From positions 1-7,520 of the forward strand of contig CAZRSA010000133.1 of assembly GCA_964602525.1 (NCBI GenBank): a DNA stretch of 7,520 bases, written 5' to 3'. Positions 5,272-7,520 of the stretch are shown piece after piece. The notes beneath the pieces are model-generated. The model worked only from the letters and a program-made list of their open reading frames with translations, did not search any database and was not told where the DNA came from. The DNA is from Lentisalinibacter sp964602525 (GTDB taxonomy: Bacteria > Pseudomonadota > Gammaproteobacteria > Steroidobacterales > Woeseiaceae). Position 1 is the first letter of the stretch. The number at the start of each line of letters is the position of its first letter. A program made the translations under genes and the position numbers.

Positions 5272-5895
5272 ATGGCAAGATATCTCGGACCAAAATGTAA
5301 GCTCTCGCGCCGCGAAGGCACGGATCTGTTCCTGAAGAGCGGCGTGAAGCCGCTGGATGCCAAGTGCAAGCTGGACACGCCGCCGGGCGGAAGCGCCACC
5401 GGACGGCGCGGACGCCTGTCCGACTACGGTCTGCAGCTGCGCGAGAAGCAGAAACTGCGCCGCATGTACGGTGTGCTGGAACGCCAGTTCCGCAACTACT
5501 ACAAGCGTGCGGCACAGCTGAAGGGCTCCACGGGCGAGAACCTGCTGCGCCTGCTGGAGGGACGGCTGGACAACACCGTCTACCGGATGGGCTTCGCCTC
5601 GACGCGTGCGGAGGCGCGTCAGCTGGTCAGCCACAAGGGCGTGATGGTCAATGGCAAGGTGGTGAACATCCCCTCCTACCAGGTCGGCGCCGGCGACGAG
5701 ATATCCATCCGCGAGAAGGCGCAGAAGCAGCTCCGCATCCAGAATGCACTCGAGATCGCCGGCCAGGTGGGCTTTCCGGAATGGGTCGAAGTCGACACCA
5801 AGAAGATGACCGGACTGCTGAAGACGTTGCCGGAGCGGGACGACATCCTGCCGGACATCAACGAAAACCTGGTGGTCGAGCTCTACTCCAAGTAA
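5272..5895 (+). CDS. rpsD: 30S ribosomal protein S4
   Basis: S4 is a primary 16S rRNA binding protein that starts small-subunit assembly, affects fidelity (ram mutations), lines the mRNA entry helicase site and, in E. coli, represses the alpha operon. The 207 residues (E. coli 206) start MARYLGPK and end INENLVVELYSK. Domain 1 includes SRREGTDLFLKSG (12-24) and RLSDYGLQLREKQK (48-61). The S4 RNA-binding domain covers about 98-161 (RLDN, YRMGF, STRAEARQLVSH, NIPSYQV). Only two of the four zinc-type cysteines remain (C9, C32), as I recall for some other gammaproteobacteria. The normally conserved PGQHG is replaced by PGGSATG (38-44), one residue longer. The flanking arginines R45 and R48, aligned with the mRNA-entry residues R44 and R47 of E. 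coli, are kept. Confidence 0.98.
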   Translation: MARYLGPKCKLSRREGTDLFLKSGVKPLDAKCKLDTPPGGSATGRRGRLSDYGLQLREKQKLRRMYGVLERQFRNYYKRAAQLKGSTGENLLRLLEGRLDNTVYRMGFASTRAEARQLVSHKGVMVNGKVVNIPSYQVGAGDEISIREKAQKQLRIQNALEIAGQVGFPEWVEVDTKKMTGLLKTLPERDDILPDINENLVVELYSK

Positions 5896-5897
5896 TC

Positions 5898-5903
5898 AGG
5901 AGG
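5898..5903 (+). promoter_or_regulatory. Strong ribosome binding site of rpoA
   Basis: AGGAGG, the full consensus, begins two bases after the rpsD stop and ends 10 bases before the ATG at 5914. It is the best Shine-Dalgarno match in the window, though at slightly long spacing. Confidence 0.8.
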
Positions 5904-5913
5904 ACCCTGTCCC

Positions 5914-6915
5914 ATGTCGGAAGTAACCGAATTTCTGAAGCCTCGTGTCGTGAAGGTGACTCCGGAGACGGAGCAGCACGCACGGGTCGTCATCGAGCCG
6001 TTCGAGCGCGGCTTCGGCCACACGCTGGGCAATGCGCTGCGGCGCATCCTGCTCTCGTCCATGCCGGGCGCGGCCATCGTCGAGGCCGAGATCGAGGGCG
6101 TGCTGCATGAGTACACCAGCATCGAGGGCGTGCAGGAAGACGTCGTCGACATTCTGCTGAACCTCAAGCAGGTGGCGGTGCGCATGCACAGCCGTGACAG
6201 CGCCGAGCTGTCCATCTCAAAGAAGGGCCCGGGGCCCGTGACCGCCGGCGACATCCAGCTGGATCACGACGTCGAGATCCTGAACCCGGATCTGGTGATC
6301 GCGAACCTGACGAAAGCCGGCGAGCTGCGCATGGTCCTGAAGGTGATCCGCGGCCGAGGCTATCGCCCGGCCACCCAGCGGGCCAGCTTCGAGGAGCAGG
6401 CCGGTCCAATCGGCCGCCTGCAGCTGGACGCCTCGTTCAGCCCGATCCGCCGGGTGACCTACAACGTGGAGGCTGCCCGTGTGGAGCAACGCACCGACCT
6501 CGACAAGCTCATCATCGACATCGAGACCAACGGCACCATCGATCCCGAGGAAGCCATCCGCCGCGCGGGCAGCATCCTGAAGGACCAGCTGAGCGTGTTC
6601 GTCGACCTGCAGGGCCAGGAGGAGGGTGCCGGCGCATCCGCAGAGGCCCAGATCGACCCCATCCTGCTGCGTCCGGTGGACGAGCTGGAGCTCACGGTGC
6701 GTTCGGCCAACTGCCTGAAGGCAGAAAGCATCAACTACATCGGCGACCTGGTGCAGCGCACCGAGGTGGAGCTGCTGCGCACGCCGAACCTGGGCAAGAA
6801 GTCGCTCACGGAGATCAAGGACGTGCTGGAGAGCCACGGCCTGTCGCTCGGCATGCAGCTCGAGAATTGGCCGCCGCCGAGCCTGCGTTCCGACCGCGAG
6901 GCGCTGTCTGCCTGA
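5914..6915 (+). CDS. rpoA: DNA-directed RNA polymerase subunit alpha
   Basis: The alpha subunit dimerises to nucleate RNA polymerase assembly, and its C-terminal domain contacts UP elements and activators. The 333 residues (E. coli 329) begin MSEVTEFLKPR. The N-terminal domain (about 1-229) holds the dimer/beta-contact helix FERGFGHTLGNALRRILL (30-47) and YNVEAARVEQRTDLDKL (183-199). A short acidic, glycine- and alanine-rich linker (about 233-247) precedes the C-terminal domain (about 248-325). The DNA-binding residues are intact: R263, N266, C267, K269, G294, K296, S297 and E300, equivalent to E. coli R265, N268, C269, K271, G296, K298, S299 and E302. UP-element recognition is therefore probably normal. 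It follows rpsD by 18 bases. Confidence 0.99.
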   Translation: MSEVTEFLKPRVVKVTPETEQHARVVIEPFERGFGHTLGNALRRILLSSMPGAAIVEAEIEGVLHEYTSIEGVQEDVVDILLNLKQVAVRMHSRDSAELSISKKGPGPVTAGDIQLDHDVEILNPDLVIANLTKAGELRMVLKVIRGRGYRPATQRASFEEQAGPIGRLQLDASFSPIRRVTYNVEAARVEQRTDLDKLIIDIETNGTIDPEEAIRRAGSILKDQLSVFVDLQGQEEGAGASAEAQIDPILLRPVDELELTVRSANCLKAESINYIGDLVQRTEVELLRTPNLGKKSLTEIKDVLESHGLSLGMQLENWPPPSLRSDREALSA

Positions 6916-6971
6916 CCGTCGGACCGGCCGCAGCCGAACCGAACGCCTGAACCCATAACCGGAAATCAGCA

Positions 6972-7361
6972 ATGCGACATCAGAAGTCGGGGCGAAAGCT
7001 CAACCGTAACAGTCCGCACCGCCGGGCCATGTTCCGCAACATGGCGGCGTCGCTCGTGCGCCACGAGACCATAAAGACCACGCTGCCGAAGGCGAAGGAA
7101 CTCCGCCGGGTGGTCGAGCCGCTGATTACCATGGCCAAGACGGACGGCGTCTCCCAGCGCCGCCGCGCCTTCGACCGGCTGCGGGACAAGGAAGCGGTGG
7201 GTAAGTTGTTCAACGAGCTCGGCCCGCGCTACAAGGAGCGCCCCGGCGGCTATCTGCGCATCCTTAAGACCGGTTACCGGCCGGGCGACGCGGCGCCCAT
7301 GGCCATCGTCCAGCTGCTCGACCAGCCGGAAGAGGCCGAGGCGCCCGAACCCCAGGACTGA
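6972..7361 (+). CDS. rplQ: 50S ribosomal protein L17
   Basis: L17 binds 23S rRNA near the exit-tunnel side of the large subunit. The 129 residues (E. coli 127) begin MRHQKSGRKLNRNSPHRRAM, the family N-terminus. FRNMAASLVRHE and IKTTLPKAKELRRVVEPLIT follow near 21-53, then LFNELGPRYKERPGGYLRILK, and an acidic, variable tail (EEAEAPEPQD). GGAA (6961-6964) lies 7 bases before the ATG. The 56-base spacer after rpoA shows no clear terminator or promoter. It is the last gene of the alpha operon, as in other gammaproteobacteria. Confidence 0.98.
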   Translation: MRHQKSGRKLNRNSPHRRAMFRNMAASLVRHETIKTTLPKAKELRRVVEPLITMAKTDGVSQRRRAFDRLRDKEAVGKLFNELGPRYKERPGGYLRILKTGYRPGDAAPMAIVQLLDQPEEAEAPEPQD

Positions 7362-7370
7362 CCTGTAGGA

Positions 7371-7397
7371 GGGCCTTCAGGCCCGATCCCGCTTTCT
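7371..7397 (+). terminator. Candidate terminator after rplQ (imperfect)
   Basis: GGGCC (7371-7375) pairs with GGCCC (7380-7384) around a TTCA loop, or six pairs with a 2-base loop. A T-rich CTTTCT follows at 7392-7397 but is separated by seven bases (7385-7391), so it is not a textbook intrinsic terminator. Its position 10 bases after the rplQ stop, where the operon should end, is the main support. Confidence 0.4.
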
Positions 7398-7420
7398 AAT
7401 GGCGGTGGCCCGCCATCGGG
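7388..7420. repeat. Inverted repeat downstream of rplQ
   Basis: ATGGCGG (7399-7405) and CCGCCAT (7410-7416) form a perfect 7-base-pair stem with a TGGC loop. It extends by CCCG (7388-7391) with CGGG (7417-7420) if a 7-base bulge is allowed. No T run follows on either strand. It may be part of a dispersed palindromic repeat or a second, transcript-end-protecting hairpin. Confidence 0.5.
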
Positions 7421-7520
7421 TGGGCATGGGTCGCGGGGACGCTCAGTCGGACGTCCTGTCCTCCCTCGCTTCGGCCGGGCCTCCTTCCCGCCGTCATGGC
7501 TCCAGTCGGCCCGGACGACC
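7421..7520. other. Intergenic tail with no recognisable gene
   Basis: No convincing coding region or promoter is visible. The stretch contains a perfect 8-base palindrome GGACGTCC (7449-7456) and a stem-loop of CGGCCGGG (7472-7479) with CCCGCCG (7487-7493), with one bulged C and a 7-base loop. On the minus strand a 33-codon frame (ATG at 7496, stop at about 7398) exists, but nothing in it is recognisable and it runs through the hairpin. I treat it as chance in GC-rich DNA. Confidence 0.5.

Noticed and set aside
4531..5634. Minus-strand open frame of 367 codons opposite rpsM, rpsK and rpsD
   Set aside because: Fully antisense to three conserved genes, with low-complexity Arg/Ala/Leu/His composition and no ribosome binding site or recognisable motif. 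It is a shadow frame.
7398..7496. Small minus-strand gene of 33 codons after rplQ
   Set aside because: The translation is Gly/Arg/Pro-rich with no recognisable features, it crosses a perfect hairpin, and another minus-strand frame is also open there, as expected by chance at this GC content.
1..7520. Hidden novel system, mobile element or CRISPR array
   Set aside because: Every gene is a canonical spc/alpha operon member in conserved order with spacers of 72 bases or less. There are no insertion-sequence ends, spaced direct repeats or foreign-looking genes.

Overview
This window is a continuous stretch of a bacterial ribosomal-protein super-operon. It covers the distal part of the spc operon (rpsN, rpsH, rplF, rplR, rpsE, rpmD, rplO, secY, rpmJ) followed directly by the alpha operon (rpsM, rpsK, rpsD, rpoA, rplQ). 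All fourteen genes lie on the + strand in the order known from Escherichia coli. Nothing has been inserted, lost or visibly broken. The proteins align closely with gammaproteobacterial versions: long C-minus S14, RpoA with a complete alpha-CTD, and L6 and S13 the same length as in E. coli. The high GC content and details of L18, S4 and L30 fit a GC-rich gammaproteobacterium, perhaps of the Ectothiorhodospiraceae/Chromatiales type. That placement is from memory of the families and is tentative.

Region by region: 1-293 is rpsN, cut at its 5' end by the window edge. 308-2850 holds six tightly packed 30S and 50S protein genes with spacers of 2 to 49 bases. 2851-2922 is a 72-base spacer with a stem-loop, leading into secY (2923-4284, GTG start). 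rpmJ (37 codons, 4308-4421) ends the spc block. A 55-base spacer leads to rpsM (4477, GTG start), then rpsK, rpsD, rpoA (strong AGGAGG site) and rplQ. After rplQ, 7362-7520 has no recognisable gene but is rich in inverted repeats, the first of which is the best candidate for the operon terminator.

Together the genes supply proteins of both ribosomal subunits, the central channel of the Sec translocon and the alpha subunit of RNA polymerase, so protein synthesis, export and transcription capacity are made from one transcription unit. In E. coli, S8 represses the spc operon at a site near rplE, upstream of this window, and S4 represses the alpha operon at the rpsM leader, which would be 4422-4500 here.

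I do not see a previously undescribed system here; this is core housekeeping DNA. The points worth a second look are small: an 18-base tandem duplication across the rpsH stop codon, an altered PGQHG motif in S4, stem-loops just ahead of rpsE and secY, an unusually close ribosome binding site at rpsD, and the palindrome-rich tail.
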